Origin: Paenibacillus illinoisensis NBRC 15959
Lineage (GTDB): Bacteria; Bacillota; Bacilli; Paenibacillales; Paenibacillaceae
Direction: 5' to 3'
DNA length: 64,000 bases
Assembly: GCF_004000925.1 (NCBI RefSeq)
Contig: NZ_BIME01000004.1
Location: forward strand, 434,001 to 498,000
Below, in pieces: positions 18,433 to 27,241 of the stretch. The notes under the pieces were generated by a model that worked only from the letters and a program-made list of their open reading frames with translations, searched no databases and had not been told where the DNA came from. Every line of letters starts with the position of its first letter. Positions within the stretch are counted from its first letter, which is position 1. The position numbers and the translations under genes are program-made.

Positions 18433-19686
18433 TTGTCATTGTACGTCATGAAGTTTGGGGGCAGCTCGGTCGGAGATACGGAACGCATGAAGCGTGTAGC
18501 CGGACGTGTTGTAGAGAAAGCTGATGAAGGACATCAGTGTGTGGTTGTGGTTTCGGCTATGGGAGACACGACAGATGATCTGATTGATCAGGCGAAGCTG
18601 CTGAACAGTGAATTGCCTGCGCGGGAAATGGATATGCTGCTGACCACAGGAGAGCAGATCTCGATTTCGCTATTATCCATGGCCATTCAGGCACTGGGAC
18701 GTAAGGCAATTTCGTTTACCGGATGGCAAGCAGGCTTCCGTACTGAACCGGTACATGGAAAAGCAAGAATTAATAATATCCATCCGGAACGTGTGAATGA
18801 AGCGCTTGCGGACGGCAATATTGTAATCGTTGCAGGATTCCAGGGCATGACCGAAGATGGAGAAATTACAACACTTGGTCGCGGTGGATCGGATACAACG
18901 GCAGTAGCGCTGGCAGCAGCCATCAAGGCGGATGCGTGTGAGATCTATACGGATGTAGACGGAATCTATTCGACAGATCCCCGGATTGTCAAAGTCGCAC
19001 GCAAGCTTAAGGAAATTTCGTATGACGAAATGTTGGAACTTGCAAACCTAGGGGCCGCAGTGCTGCACCCGCGTGCGGTTGAATACGCGAAGCATTCCGG
19101 TGTGCCTTTGATTGTAAGATCCAGCTTTAACCATAATGAAGGAACGGTTGTGAAGGAGGAAGCAGCAATGGAACAAGGCGTCGTGGTAAGCGGAATTGCC
19201 TATGACAAAAATGTGGCTCGTATCAGTATTTTGGGAGTTCCCGACGTACCGGGAGTTCTTGCCGAGGTGTTTGGTGCACTTGCATCTGAACAGATTGATG
19301 TCGATATTATCGTACAAAGTGGTGTGATGGACGGTAAAGCAGACTTCTCATTCTCGGTGGCACTGTCTGATCGCGAGAACGCGCTGCGTGTCCTAGAGGG
19401 CCTTCACAGCCGTTTGCCATACCGTGAAGTCACATCGGAAGATAATTTGGTTAAAGTATCAATCGTGGGTGCTGGCATGGTCAGCCATCCAGGAGTTGCA
19501 GCTAAAATGTTCCAAGTGATCTCTTCTCAAGGTGTGAGCATCAAAATGGTCAGCACATCCGAAATTAAGGTATCTTGCGTCATCGATGGTGACAAACTTC
19601 ATGATGTGATCAAAGCACTGCACACAGCGTATGATCTCGACACGGCAGAACAGGCTGTCGTGGGAGGTCCACAAGTTCGCAGATAA
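18433..19686 (+). CDS. lysC: Aspartokinase (LysC type)
   Basis: A 417-residue aspartate kinase, first step of lysine, threonine, methionine and diaminopimelate synthesis. The kinase domain opens MKFGGSSVGD and has FTGWQAGF, TTLGRGGSDTTAVALA and EIYTDVDGIYSTDP. Two ACT domains follow (about residues 260-330 and 340-405: VPGVLAEVFGAL, VSIVGAGMVSHPG), for feedback control. TTG at 18433 has GGGAG 10 bases upstream; the ATG at 18448 lacks a site and would remove the first strand. As in B. subtilis LysC, an internal start encodes a separate beta subunit (see 19168). No lysine riboswitch is seen in the short upstream gap. The gene lies outside any other lysine locus. Confidence 0.93.
   Translation: MSLYVMKFGGSSVGDTERMKRVAGRVVEKADEGHQCVVVVSAMGDTTDDLIDQAKLLNSELPAREMDMLLTTGEQISISLLSMAIQALGRKAISFTGWQAGFRTEPVHGKARINNIHPERVNEALADGNIVIVAGFQGMTEDGEITTLGRGGSDTTAVALAAAIKADACEIYTDVDGIYSTDPRIVKVARKLKEISYDEMLELANLGAAVLHPRAVEYAKHSGVPLIVRSSFNHNEGTVVKEEAAMEQGVVVSGIAYDKNVARISILGVPDVPGVLAEVFGALASEQIDVDIIVQSGVMDGKADFSFSVALSDRENALRVLEGLHSRLPYREVTSEDNLVKVSIVGAGMVSHPGVAAKMFQVISSQGVSIKMVSTSEIKVSCVIDGDKLHDVIKALHTAYDLDTAEQAVVGGPQVRR
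19168..19686 (+). CDS. lysC: Aspartokinase beta subunit from an internal start
   Basis: ATG at codon 246 of lysC has AAGGAGG (19153-19159) 8 bases upstream. It would give a 172-residue protein consisting of both ACT domains. In B. subtilis the aspartokinase II beta subunit starts inside lysC in the same way, at about the same codon. Seen: the site, spacing and frame. Inferred: that the second product is made here. Confidence 0.75.
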   Translation: MEQGVVVSGIAYDKNVARISILGVPDVPGVLAEVFGALASEQIDVDIIVQSGVMDGKADFSFSVALSDRENALRVLEGLHSRLPYREVTSEDNLVKVSIVGAGMVSHPGVAAKMFQVISSQGVSIKMVSTSEIKVSCVIDGDKLHDVIKALHTAYDLDTAEQAVVGGPQVRR

Positions 19687-19710
19687 TTTGATGCCTATGT
19701 ATAAATGAAC

Positions 19711-19757
19711 AAAAGGTGTTCTGTATCGCCACCCAGGCGACAGAACACCTTTTTTTT
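19711..19757. terminator. Bidirectional terminator between lysC and the comB-like gene
   Basis: AAAAGGTGTTCTGTATCGCC pairs with GGCGACAGAACACCTTTT with a short bulge, then a T-run. Confidence 0.85.
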
Positions 19758-19760
19758 GCT

Positions 19761-20510
19761 TCACAGTAATTTGGATATCCTTTCTCCCTCCAAGCCCCGA
19801 AACAATTCCATACGATGATCTTCTCTCATCTCTGGTACACAGTCGAGCACGTTTAACTGGGAGCAGTAGGTGACGTCATGCATCCTGCCCAATTTGTCAA
19901 GCCGCCTTGCACCTGTAGATACACGGACAAGATCCGGTAAAGTGTCCTCGCACTGGGTAACCGCCTGATGCAGTACCTTGCCAAGATCGTTCAGCCTGAT
20001 AGGGTAATGGGACTGACGGTACAGCTCTTCAATAATGCATCCTGCACACAATCCATCTTCCAGTGCGAATTCATCCTGATCTCCTGCACATAACAACAGA
20101 ACGTCTCTTCGGAGCAGGCAGAGAGCAGCTGCAACAGCCTGCACGTTCAGAAATGAACCCGCCAGCACATGTTTTGCCCTGGAAGCTTTGATCAGCGCAC
20201 GTGTCCCATCGGTAGTGGTCAGGATCACGGTTTTACCCGCGATCTCCTGCGTCATATATTCATAGGGGGAATTGCCCACCTCGAATCCAGCGATTTTTTT
20301 GTTGAAACGCTCCCCTCCGCGAATCGAATCTTTAACAGTCATCTGTTTGGCTTGAGGAACGGTCTCCACCGCGATGACACCCGCAGCATCATAGGCCAAG
20401 GCTGTAACGATTGTACTTGTTGTACGCAGCACGTCGATTACAACGGCACTTCGCCCTGCGATATCGATTCTTCGAACTTCATTCACATTGCCTACCACGT
20501 CGACTTGCAC
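19761..20510 (-). CDS. 2-phosphosulfolactate phosphatase family protein (ComB-like)
   Basis: A 249-residue member of the ComB family. ComB releases phosphate from 2-phosphosulfolactate. Family motifs seen: VVIDVLRTTSTIVTAL near the N-terminus (a metal/phosphate site), the ILTTTDGTRAL loop, and CAGDQDEFALEDGLCAG. In Bacillus such proteins are linked to sulfolactate in spores. The other genes of that pathway are not in the window, so the true substrate is open. GTG at 20510 is taken as start because GAGGAG lies 9 bases upstream; a TTG at 20519 abuts that site. It points away from spoIIIAA. Confidence 0.8.
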   Translation of the reverse strand: MQVDVVGNVNEVRRIDIAGRSAVVIDVLRTTSTIVTALAYDAAGVIAVETVPQAKQMTVKDSIRGGERFNKKIAGFEVGNSPYEYMTQEIAGKTVILTTTDGTRALIKASRAKHVLAGSFLNVQAVAAALCLLRRDVLLLCAGDQDEFALEDGLCAGCIIEELYRQSHYPIRLNDLGKVLHQAVTQCEDTLPDLVRVSTGARRLDKLGRMHDVTYCSQLNVLDCVPEMREDHRMELFRGLEGERISKLL

Positions 20511-20684
20511 TCCCCACAACTCCTCTCTTCAATTGGGGATAGATGGTACTGTCTTCCATCCGGAATGGATTTCACATGTCTGCAAGCACTATATGCATGA
20601 TGATATAGACGGGTGCCTAGAAGAAGCTGGATCTATGATATTTGACTCTCAGGCCTGTTCTGAAAGAAATGCTAGATTTCAGCG

Positions 20685-20711
20685 TCATAAATTGAATGTA
20701 CAGGCATAGAC
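20685..20711 (+). promoter_or_regulatory. Possible sigma-E promoter of spoIIIA
   Basis: CATAGACT resembles the sigma-E -10 CATACANT, and TCATAAA resembles the -35. The spacer is only 12 bases, shorter than the usual 13-15, so this is weak. Expected from the known mother-cell control of spoIIIA. Confidence 0.25.
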
Positions 20712-20773
20712 TTGAGATAGGAACAAGCACCTGATACGCGGTAAATACGATTTTAGGTTGGAGGGTCCTATTC

Positions 20774-21778
20774 ATGAAGGTGAACTGGAAGGATCTCTTT
20801 CCGGAACCGATTCGAACCATTCTGGGAAGGATGCCGCCCGCTATATTGGAACAAGTGGAGGAAGTACGTATCCGCGAAGGAAGGCCGCTCGAGATCAATG
20901 CTGGGAACGCCTATCACTTCCTTACCGCACAAGGCAGCACGACAGCGAAGCCTGAAGAAGCTTATATTCCTCAAAAAGAGGTAACACACCGGCTTCTGGA
21001 TCTGATCAGCAATCATTCGCTCTATACGCTGGAAGAAGAGCTGCGCAAAGGATTCATCACCATTCCGGGAGGCCACCGAATTGGATTGGCCGGCAGAACG
21101 GTGCTAAGCGGCGGCCGAGTGGAATATTTGCGTGATATTAATGGTTTCAACGTCAGGGTAGCTCGGGAAGTACATGGGGTAGCTGATCGAATCCTGCCCC
21201 ATCTGTTGGATCTGAAGAGCGGACAGGTATTCCACACGTTGATACTCTCACCGCCTCAGCAAGGGAAAACGACGTTGCTGCGAGATTTGGCCAGACAAAT
21301 CAGTAGTGGAACCAAGCTAACAGGTGTCAGTGAGCTGATTCAGGGGCTAAGGCCACGTCTTAAGGTTGGCATTGTGGATGAGCGATCCGAGATCGCCGGA
21401 AGTTATAAAGGTGTACCCGGGTTTGACATCGGTCCCCGAACCGATGTCATGGATGGTTGTCCCAAGGCGGAAGGCATGATGATGATGCTTCGTTCCATGT
21501 CGCCAGACGTGCTTATCGTGGACGAGATCGGCCGTCCGGAAGATGCAGAAGCTGTGATGGAGGCACTGCATTCCGGTGTTTCGGTTATTGCAACTGCCCA
21601 CGGCCGGGATCTGTCCGAGCTGTCTTCCAGGCCTGCATTGCGCACCTTAATCGCAGCACAGATGTTTCAGCGTTATGTTCAGCTGCAGCGGACGAGCCGA
21701 GGCATGAGCTTCAAGGTGGCCGATGGCAAAATGCGAGGTCTTCAGCAGACCGAGGCAGGAGGTGAAGCCTTTGGTTAA
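20774..21778 (+). CDS. spoIIIAA: Stage III sporulation ATPase SpoIIIAA
   Basis: A 334-residue secretion-type ATPase (VirB11/GspE-like) of the SpoIIIA-SpoIIQ channel between mother cell and forespore. It has Walker A in SPPQQGKTTLLRD, the Asp/Glu box in VGIVDERSEIAGS and Walker B VLIVDEIGRPED, with an N-terminal dimer/interaction domain of about 150 residues. It powers or gates the channel that keeps the forespore active. First of eight tightly spaced genes; its end overlaps spoIIIAB by 8 bases. Start ATG with GGAGGG upstream. Confidence 0.95.
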   Translation: MKVNWKDLFPEPIRTILGRMPPAILEQVEEVRIREGRPLEINAGNAYHFLTAQGSTTAKPEEAYIPQKEVTHRLLDLISNHSLYTLEEELRKGFITIPGGHRIGLAGRTVLSGGRVEYLRDINGFNVRVAREVHGVADRILPHLLDLKSGQVFHTLILSPPQQGKTTLLRDLARQISSGTKLTGVSELIQGLRPRLKVGIVDERSEIAGSYKGVPGFDIGPRTDVMDGCPKAEGMMMMLRSMSPDVLIVDEIGRPEDAEAVMEALHSGVSVIATAHGRDLSELSSRPALRTLIAAQMFQRYVQLQRTSRGMSFKVADGKMRGLQQTEAGGEAFG

Positions 21779-22289
21779 CATGCTGGGTGCTGTAATGATT
21801 CTGCTTGCCAGCACACTCGCGGGTTTCTACCGTGCCAAACAGTATGCGCTCAGACCTAGACAGCTGCGAGAATTGATTGCTGCCCTGCAGCGGTTGATGA
21901 CGGAGATCAACTACGGACTGACCCCGCTTCCCGATGCGATGGGGAAAATGGGAGTTCAAACCAGAGAGCCTGTCAAAACCCTATTTCTTCATGCAGCCAA
22001 GCAAATGGAGCCTCCGCTGGGTCACACGGCACGAGAGAGTCTGCAGTCCGGAATTGAACAAGCATGGGGAAAATCAGCGATGAAAGCAGATGAGAGGGAA
22101 GTCATGCTGCAATTAAGCTACAGCCTTGGCACCAGCGACCGTCAGGATCAGACCAAACACATTTCGCTAGCCATTCAACAACTTATGCATGAGGAATCCC
22201 GTGCTCAAGCCGATCAAATGAAATACGAACGGATGAGCCGCAGTCTCGGGATGCTTGTCGGAGCGTTAATCGTCATTCTGATCTTTTGA
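21771..22289 (+). CDS. spoIIIAB: Stage III sporulation protein SpoIIIAB
   Basis: A 172-residue protein with an N-terminal membrane segment (about 2-20), a helical middle related to type II secretion GspF, and a C-terminal membrane segment (LGMLVGALIVILIF). It is the inner membrane platform partner of SpoIIIAA. Start TTG at 21771, eight bases after AGGAGG, overlapping the spoIIIAA stop; ATG 21780 is the alternative. Confidence 0.92.
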   Translation: MVNMLGAVMILLASTLAGFYRAKQYALRPRQLRELIAALQRLMTEINYGLTPLPDAMGKMGVQTREPVKTLFLHAAKQMEPPLGHTARESLQSGIEQAWGKSAMKADEREVMLQLSYSLGTSDRQDQTKHISLAIQQLMHEESRAQADQMKYERMSRSLGMLVGALIVILIF

Positions 22290-22318
22290 AATTGCCGCGA
22301 TAGTGAGGTGCCAAGGTC

Positions 22319-22522
22319 ATGAATCTAGAAGTGAACGCAATTTTCCAAATTGCGGGCATCGGAATCATCATTGCGATGATTCATACGGTGCTGAAACAAA
22401 TGGGAAAGGAAGATATGGCGCACTGGGTGACCGTGATCGGATTTGTCGTTGTATTGTTCATGGTTGTTCGCATGCTGGACAGCCTGCTGCAAGAGATCAA
22501 ATCGATCTTTCTGTTTCAATGA
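22319..22522 (+). CDS. spoIIIAC: Stage III sporulation protein SpoIIIAC
   Basis: A 67-residue membrane protein with two hydrophobic helices separated by the short polar turn KQMGKEDMAHW. Essential small subunit of the SpoIIIA complex; the exact place in the channel is not settled. Normal length for the family. Third gene of the operon, 29 bases after spoIIIAB. Confidence 0.92.
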   Translation: MNLEVNAIFQIAGIGIIIAMIHTVLKQMGKEDMAHWVTVIGFVVVLFMVVRMLDSLLQEIKSIFLFQ

Positions 22523-22554
22523 AAACGGTCATGAAGCCGGGATGGTGGTGACCT

Positions 22555-22944
22555 GTGGAAATTATCCAAGTCGTGGGTCTAGCCCTGATTGCAACAGTTC
22601 TTATTCTCATCGTTAAGGAACAGAAGCCGATGTTTGCCTTTCTGATTGCGGCTGCGACAGGCATTGTGATTTTCATGCTGCTCATTGGCAAGATTGGCGC
22701 TGTGATTGAGGTGCTGAAGCGGCTGGCCGAAAATTCAGGCATGGAAAATATCTATCTGAAAACGGTGTTGAAAATTATTGGTATAGCATACATTGCCGAA
22801 TTCGGTGCTCAGATTGTAAGGGATGCCGGGCAGGAGAGCATCGCTTCCAAGATTGAACTTGCCGGTAAGGTATTGATCCTCGTACTCGCTATTCCGATCA
22901 TCAGCATTATTATTGAAACCGTCATGAAGCTGATGCCGGTCTAG
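22555..22944 (+). CDS. spoIIIAD: Stage III sporulation protein SpoIIIAD
   Basis: A 129-residue membrane protein with about four hydrophobic helices, related in sequence to SpoIIIAC (YIAEFGAQIVRDAG and the VLILVLAIPIISII region are typical). Component of the channel in the mother-cell membrane. GTG start; ribosome binding site GGTGGTGA before it. Thirty-two bases after spoIIIAC. Confidence 0.92.
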   Translation: MEIIQVVGLALIATVLILIVKEQKPMFAFLIAAATGIVIFMLLIGKIGAVIEVLKRLAENSGMENIYLKTVLKIIGIAYIAEFGAQIVRDAGQESIASKIELAGKVLILVLAIPIISIIIETVMKLMPV

Positions 22945-22965
22945 AAGGAGGCGTGCATACAGCAA

Positions 22966-24162
22966 ATGAACATGATGCAAGACAAGCAGCGATGGCGTCT
23001 TACAATTGTGCTGGTGCTGTGTTTTCTGTTTGCCATAATGGGACAGGTTGCAGCAGGCTCAAGCTCACCCTCGGATGAATGGATGCAGCAGCAGGCCGAT
23101 CAGCTTCCCAAGGATCAAGTGGAGAAATATTGGGATCAGCTCATGCAGCAATATGGTGGCTTTTTTCCGGATGGGAAGACCCCTTCTTTCATGGATATGC
23201 TTATCCCGGGGAATGAGGGATTCAGTCTAAAATCAGTGTTTGTGGCCATTGGGACTTTCATGCTGCATGAGATTTTATATAACGGCAAACTGCTCGTCAC
23301 CATCGTGATGCTGAGTGTGCTGAGCATGATTTTGGAAACACTGCAGACCGCATTTGAGAAAAACAACATAAGTAAAATCGCCTACTCCCTCTGTTACATG
23401 GTCATCATCGTCATTGCGATTAACAGCTTCAGCGTAGCCATTGGATATGCCAAGGAAGCCATTGAAGGTATGGTCAACTTTATGATGGCTATGGTGCCTT
23501 TGCTATTCACGCTCCTGGCCTCCATGGGTAACATCATTACCGTTTCTGTTACGCATCCGCTGATCATTTTCATGATCCATCTGGTCAGCACGCTGATTCA
23601 CATCGTTGTATTTCCGCTATTATTTTTCTCGGCTGTACTGCACCTTGTCAGTTCAATATCAGACAAATATAAGCTGACTCAACTGGCAGATCTGCTTCGC
23701 AACATTAGCATTGCATTACTCGGCATTCTGCTGACGATGTTTCTCGGGGTTATCTCAGTACAGGGGGCTTCAAGCTCCGTTGCAGATGGCGTAAGCCTCA
23801 AAGCCGCCAAGTATATCGCAGGCAATTTTGTCCCCATTGTGGGAAGAACATTTGCAGATGCAACAGACACCGTTATCACGGCTTCCATGCTGGTCAAAAA
23901 CGCCATTGGCCTAACGGGTGTCATTATCATTCTGTTTTTATGTGCGTTTCCTGCGCTGAAAATATTGACACTTGCCCTTATCTACAACATTACGGGAGCA
24001 ATCATGCAGCCGTTAGGAGATACGCCGATCGTTGGTTGCCTGCAAGCCATAGGGAAATCGATGATCTATGTCTTCGCAGCTCTGGCTGCCGTGGGATTGA
24101 TGTTTTTTCTGGCAATTACGATACTGCTTACTGCGGGCAACCTGACAATCATGATGAGATGA
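22966..24162 (+). CDS. spoIIIAE: Stage III sporulation protein SpoIIIAE
   Basis: A 398-residue polytopic membrane protein. A signal-like segment (about residues 12-28) is followed by a soluble stretch (30-80: WMQQQADQLPKDQVEKYWDQL) and about eight membrane helices. It is the large membrane core of the SpoIIIA complex, likened to type III secretion export components. AAGGAGG lies 13 bases before the ATG, somewhat far. Length agrees with the family. Confidence 0.93.
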   Translation: MNMMQDKQRWRLTIVLVLCFLFAIMGQVAAGSSSPSDEWMQQQADQLPKDQVEKYWDQLMQQYGGFFPDGKTPSFMDMLIPGNEGFSLKSVFVAIGTFMLHEILYNGKLLVTIVMLSVLSMILETLQTAFEKNNISKIAYSLCYMVIIVIAINSFSVAIGYAKEAIEGMVNFMMAMVPLLFTLLASMGNIITVSVTHPLIIFMIHLVSTLIHIVVFPLLFFSAVLHLVSSISDKYKLTQLADLLRNISIALLGILLTMFLGVISVQGASSSVADGVSLKAAKYIAGNFVPIVGRTFADATDTVITASMLVKNAIGLTGVIIILFLCAFPALKILTLALIYNITGAIMQPLGDTPIVGCLQAIGKSMIYVFAALAAVGLMFFLAITILLTAGNLTIMMR

Positions 24163-24192
24163 GAAGGTGATCTCGGGAAAGGAGCTGGAAGG

Positions 24193-25023
24193 ATGGGGTG
24201 GCTGAGCACTTGGCTCCGGGAATTGATCATGATCGTGCTGCTGGCAACATTCGTGGATATGCTGTTACCCAACCGCTCCATGGAGCGTTACGTCAAGCTT
24301 GTGCTGAGCCTCCTTATCCTCCTAACACTCCTGTCTCCCATTACCAAGCTGCTGCGGAGTGATCCGGTTGGTGAACTGAAGCGGGCCATGACAGCCATGG
24401 AATCACCATCGGATGGGAATGTCACACTGGAACAGATCTTGGCTCAAGGCAGGCAGCTGCAATCGAATGAGCAGGAACAATCCCTGCAGTGGACGGCACG
24501 GGAACTCGCGAGTGTGATGAAGGGGCAGATCGAGGAAACGACTGGAGAACGGGTTCAATCCGTTGAAGTCCAGTTGGTCATGTCCAAACGCCAGGCCGAT
24601 ACAGAGGCTTCTCCCGCAGGGGATCTGCCCGTGATTAAAAGTGTCATCGTGCAAATGTCCCCTCCTGGGAGCGGGAAGCGAAATGATGCTGAACAGCAAG
24701 GTACAGCGGTAAACTCCAGTCCGGTGTTTGGAGCTGAACAAGCTGGGGATTCTTCTGAAGCAGCTTCATCTCCGAAGCCAATCGAGATTGGACAGGTACA
24801 GGTGCCTGAAGTACAGATTGAGGTGGGCAAAGAGAATGTTGATGAACCCAATGGGACCGTATCCGAGCCTGTGAATGGAGCTTCTGGAGGCAATGATCAA
24901 AAAGAACAGGGGACGTCCCGCTCCGAGCAAGCTGTGCAAATTATTACACTGCTCACCGAAAAGTGGGATATTGATGCCACCAACGTACAGGTGAAGGAAC
25001 AGAAAAGCGCTCAGGCGTTGTAA
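24193..25023 (+). CDS. spoIIIAF: Stage III sporulation protein SpoIIIAF
   Basis: A 276-residue protein. Two N-terminal membrane helices (about 9-30 and 37-55) with FVDMLLPNRSMERYVKLVLSL between them, then a soluble ring-building domain (about 90-150). It is longer than the roughly 200 residues of B. subtilis SpoIIIAF because of an insert of some 75 polar, Gln/Glu/Ser/Gly-rich residues near 160-250, between conserved blocks. The insert is probably disordered. Function otherwise as for the SpoIIIAF/AG ring-forming family. Confidence 0.9.
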   Translation: MGWLSTWLRELIMIVLLATFVDMLLPNRSMERYVKLVLSLLILLTLLSPITKLLRSDPVGELKRAMTAMESPSDGNVTLEQILAQGRQLQSNEQEQSLQWTARELASVMKGQIEETTGERVQSVEVQLVMSKRQADTEASPAGDLPVIKSVIVQMSPPGSGKRNDAEQQGTAVNSSPVFGAEQAGDSSEAASSPKPIEIGQVQVPEVQIEVGKENVDEPNGTVSEPVNGASGGNDQKEQGTSRSEQAVQIITLLTEKWDIDATNVQVKEQKSAQAL

Positions 25024-25041
25024 AAAAAAGGAGGGTATCCG

Positions 25042-25680
25042 ATGAAGCAATGGCTTAAAAAGATTGAAGGCCTGCTCGGTGGAGGCGAAGGCGGAGCCAG
25101 ACGAAGCCAGACGTTCCGCTGGCTCATCATTCTGGGCCTGATCGGAGTAGGAATTATGCTGTTTAACTCCTTCGTCAATGTGAAAAAGATTGATTCCGAG
25201 AACATCGGACGAGAACCCCCGGATCCGGTAGCATCGATGGCGTCTTTACCAACTGATCCGGCAGATCAAAATCCGTTTCAGGCCATAGAATTCGCATTTG
25301 AAGACAAGATCAAGGGTGTACTTGAAAACATCGTTGGTGTAGGAACGGTGGATGTCATGGTCACTGTCGACTCCACCGAGGAATTGGTCGTGCAACGAAA
25401 CGTAAAAGATTCGCAGCAGTTGACCGAGGAGACGGATGCAAACGGAGGCAAGAGGCACATGACCCAATATACCCGCGATGGCGAGATCATTACTTATGAA
25501 ATTTCAGGGGATCAGACACCGATTGTTACGAAAAAGCTCAAACCACAGATCAGGGGGGTGCTCGTCGTTGCCAAAGGCGCCGAAAACAAGGTCGTGAAGG
25601 ATTTGATAACCGATGCCGTGGAAAAAGGACTGAATGTCGCTGCATACCGAATATCGGTCGTGCCGCGTAAGCAGGACTAG
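25042..25680 (+). CDS. spoIIIAG: Stage III sporulation protein SpoIIIAG
   Basis: A 212-residue protein with one membrane helix (about 29-48) and a soluble ring-building domain facing the intermembrane space. SpoIIIAG forms a large ring channel. The conserved block VLENIVGVGTVDVMVTVDS and the ending RGVLVVAKGAENKVVKDLI are typical. Family length is normal. Ribosome binding site AAAGGAGGG. Confidence 0.94.
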   Translation: MKQWLKKIEGLLGGGEGGARRSQTFRWLIILGLIGVGIMLFNSFVNVKKIDSENIGREPPDPVASMASLPTDPADQNPFQAIEFAFEDKIKGVLENIVGVGTVDVMVTVDSTEELVVQRNVKDSQQLTEETDANGGKRHMTQYTRDGEIITYEISGDQTPIVTKKLKPQIRGVLVVAKGAENKVVKDLITDAVEKGLNVAAYRISVVPRKQD

Positions 25681-25748
25681 TCAAGCGCAATCCAAGTGGA
25701 ATGGCCCAGTTATTATGCGAATCAAGCTAATTTGAGGAGGAAGTTCTA

Positions 25749-26579
25749 ATGAATAACAAACGCCAAACGGTATGGCTCGTTTCTATGCTGAGTCTGATGG
25801 TCATTTTGTCCGCATATTATCTGTTCACAGAGGACTCTGGTCCAGTTAATGCCCCAGTGGCGGAAAGCCAGCAAGTGGATGGTATCAATCAGGGGGAAGT
25901 CAAAGAGACAGCCGGCATTCTTGATCCTACAGAAGGTTTGGTTGTCAATGAAGTTGTGAACGAAGGTGAAGTAACCGGTTCTGATCCTGCTGGCCAGCCA
26001 GCTTCCGAGGAAACGGAGAATCCTGCGGCTGCAGAAGGACAGCAGGCTGCTGAAACAGAGCAAACTCCAGCAGCAGAGTCAGGTGAGAACAAGGCTGAAT
26101 CGAATGAAGAAGCAGATAAAGGAACAACCGCTACACCTGATGCCAGCAGTCAAACTGAGGGAAATGCAACCAAAACGGATGAAGAAGTACTGAAGGAGAT
26201 GGAAGAACAAAATACGGCGGCATCCGCAAGCAGTCAGTTCCAAAATTATCAATGGCAGCGTGAAGAGAGCAACAATCGCAAGTATGAGGAACTTATGACC
26301 ATTGCCGGCGATCTGAGCAAAACCCCAGAGGAAAATGCGAAAGCGACTGAAGAGCTCCGTGCATTGGAGGAAAAAGAAGCCAAAATTAACGGCATTGAAG
26401 AAACGCTGTCCCAACAGTTCGCCAATGCGATCGTACAAGAAGATGCTGACAAGTATAAAGTAGTCGTGCTTAGTGATAAACTGGACGTTAAGCAGGCAGT
26501 TTCTATCGTGGACTTAGTCATGAAAGAGCTCGCCGTTACACAAAACAGAATCAGCGTGCAATACGTGACAGAACAGTAA
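25749..26579 (+). CDS. spoIIIAH: Stage III sporulation protein SpoIIIAH
   Basis: A 276-residue protein. The N-terminal membrane helix (about 8-25) anchors it in the mother cell. The C-terminal YscJ/FliF-like domain (about 165-276, QWQREESNNRKYEELM to the end) binds forespore SpoIIQ across the gap. Between them lies a strongly acidic, Ala/Glu/Thr-rich spacer of about 100 residues (roughly 50-150). This makes the protein some 55 residues longer than B. subtilis SpoIIIAH. The spacer would widen the reach across the intermembrane space. Last gene of the operon; a terminator follows. Confidence 0.93.
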   Translation: MNNKRQTVWLVSMLSLMVILSAYYLFTEDSGPVNAPVAESQQVDGINQGEVKETAGILDPTEGLVVNEVVNEGEVTGSDPAGQPASEETENPAAAEGQQAAETEQTPAAESGENKAESNEEADKGTTATPDASSQTEGNATKTDEEVLKEMEEQNTAASASSQFQNYQWQREESNNRKYEELMTIAGDLSKTPEENAKATEELRALEEKEAKINGIEETLSQQFANAIVQEDADKYKVVVLSDKLDVKQAVSIVDLVMKELAVTQNRISVQYVTEQ

Positions 26580-26597
26580 TCTGATCCATGGAGAAGT

Positions 26598-26637
26598 GCC
26601 CCGGGAGCTTGTTAAAGTCTCGGGCTCTTTCCATTTT
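26598..26637 (+). terminator. Terminator of the spoIIIA operon
   Basis: GCCCCGGGAGCTT pairs imperfectly with AAAGTCTCGGGC; a short T-rich tail follows. Confidence 0.55.
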
Positions 26638-26646
26638 TAACGATTA

Positions 26647-26655
26647 TGATATAAT
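26647..26655 (+). promoter_or_regulatory. Extended -10 promoter of accBC
   Basis: TGATATAAT is a perfect TATAAT with the upstream TG of an extended -10. No good -35 is seen. It lies 57 bases before accB. Confidence 0.45.
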
Positions 26656-26711
26656 ACATAAAGCCATATGACCGTCCTAGTGAGACTGGCATGATGCCGA
26701 AGGAGTGAATA

Positions 26712-27185
26712 ATGGAAATGTTTAAATTGAGTGAGATCAAAGAACTGATCAAACTGGTAGATGAAAGTTCCGTTCAGGAGTTGGAAATTGAAAATGAAGG
26801 ATCACGTCTGTCGATCCGCAAACCGGGTAAAACCGAATACGTTCAGGCAGCTGCGGTTCAACCGCAAGTCATTGCTGCTCCGCAGGCACAACAACCTGCT
26901 GCAGTCGTAACAGAAGCTGCTCCGCAAGTGGATACTACAAGCCATTTACATAAAATTGTATCCCCGATGGTGGGTACTTTTTACAGAGCTTCCTCACCGG
27001 AAGCGGGTCCTTTTGTAAGCGTTGGTGATAAGGTTGTTGATAAAACAACGGTATGTATCATTGAAGCGATGAAGCTGATGAACGAGCTTGATGCCGACAT
27101 CAAGGGAGAAATCGTTGAAGTGCTGGTTGAGAACGGACAGCTGGTCGAGTATGGACAGCCCCTGTTCCTGGTTAAACCGGAATAA
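26712..27185 (+). CDS. accB: Biotin carboxyl carrier protein of acetyl-CoA carboxylase
   Basis: A 157-residue carrier that shuttles carboxyl groups from biotin carboxylase to carboxyltransferase at the first step of fatty acid synthesis. The N-terminal domain ([25 protein letters not shown]) is followed by a Gln/Ala/Pro linker (about 48-78) and the biotinyl domain, with the biotin-bearing Lys in [11 protein letters not shown] at 26712 with AAGGAG. accC follows 56 bases later, the usual accBC pair. Confidence 0.96.
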   Translation: MEMFKLSEIKELIKLVDESSVQELEIENEGSRLSIRKPGKTEYVQAAAVQPQVIAAPQAQQPAAVVTEAAPQVDTTSHLHKIVSPMVGTFYRASSPEAGPFVSVGDKVVDKTTVCIIEAMKLMNELDADIKGEIVEVLVENGQLVEYGQPLFLVKPE

Positions 27186-27241
27186 CGGTAAATCGCCGGG
27201 GAGCGGCAACCGCTTTAGCTTCGAAGGAGGACAATAACGAA

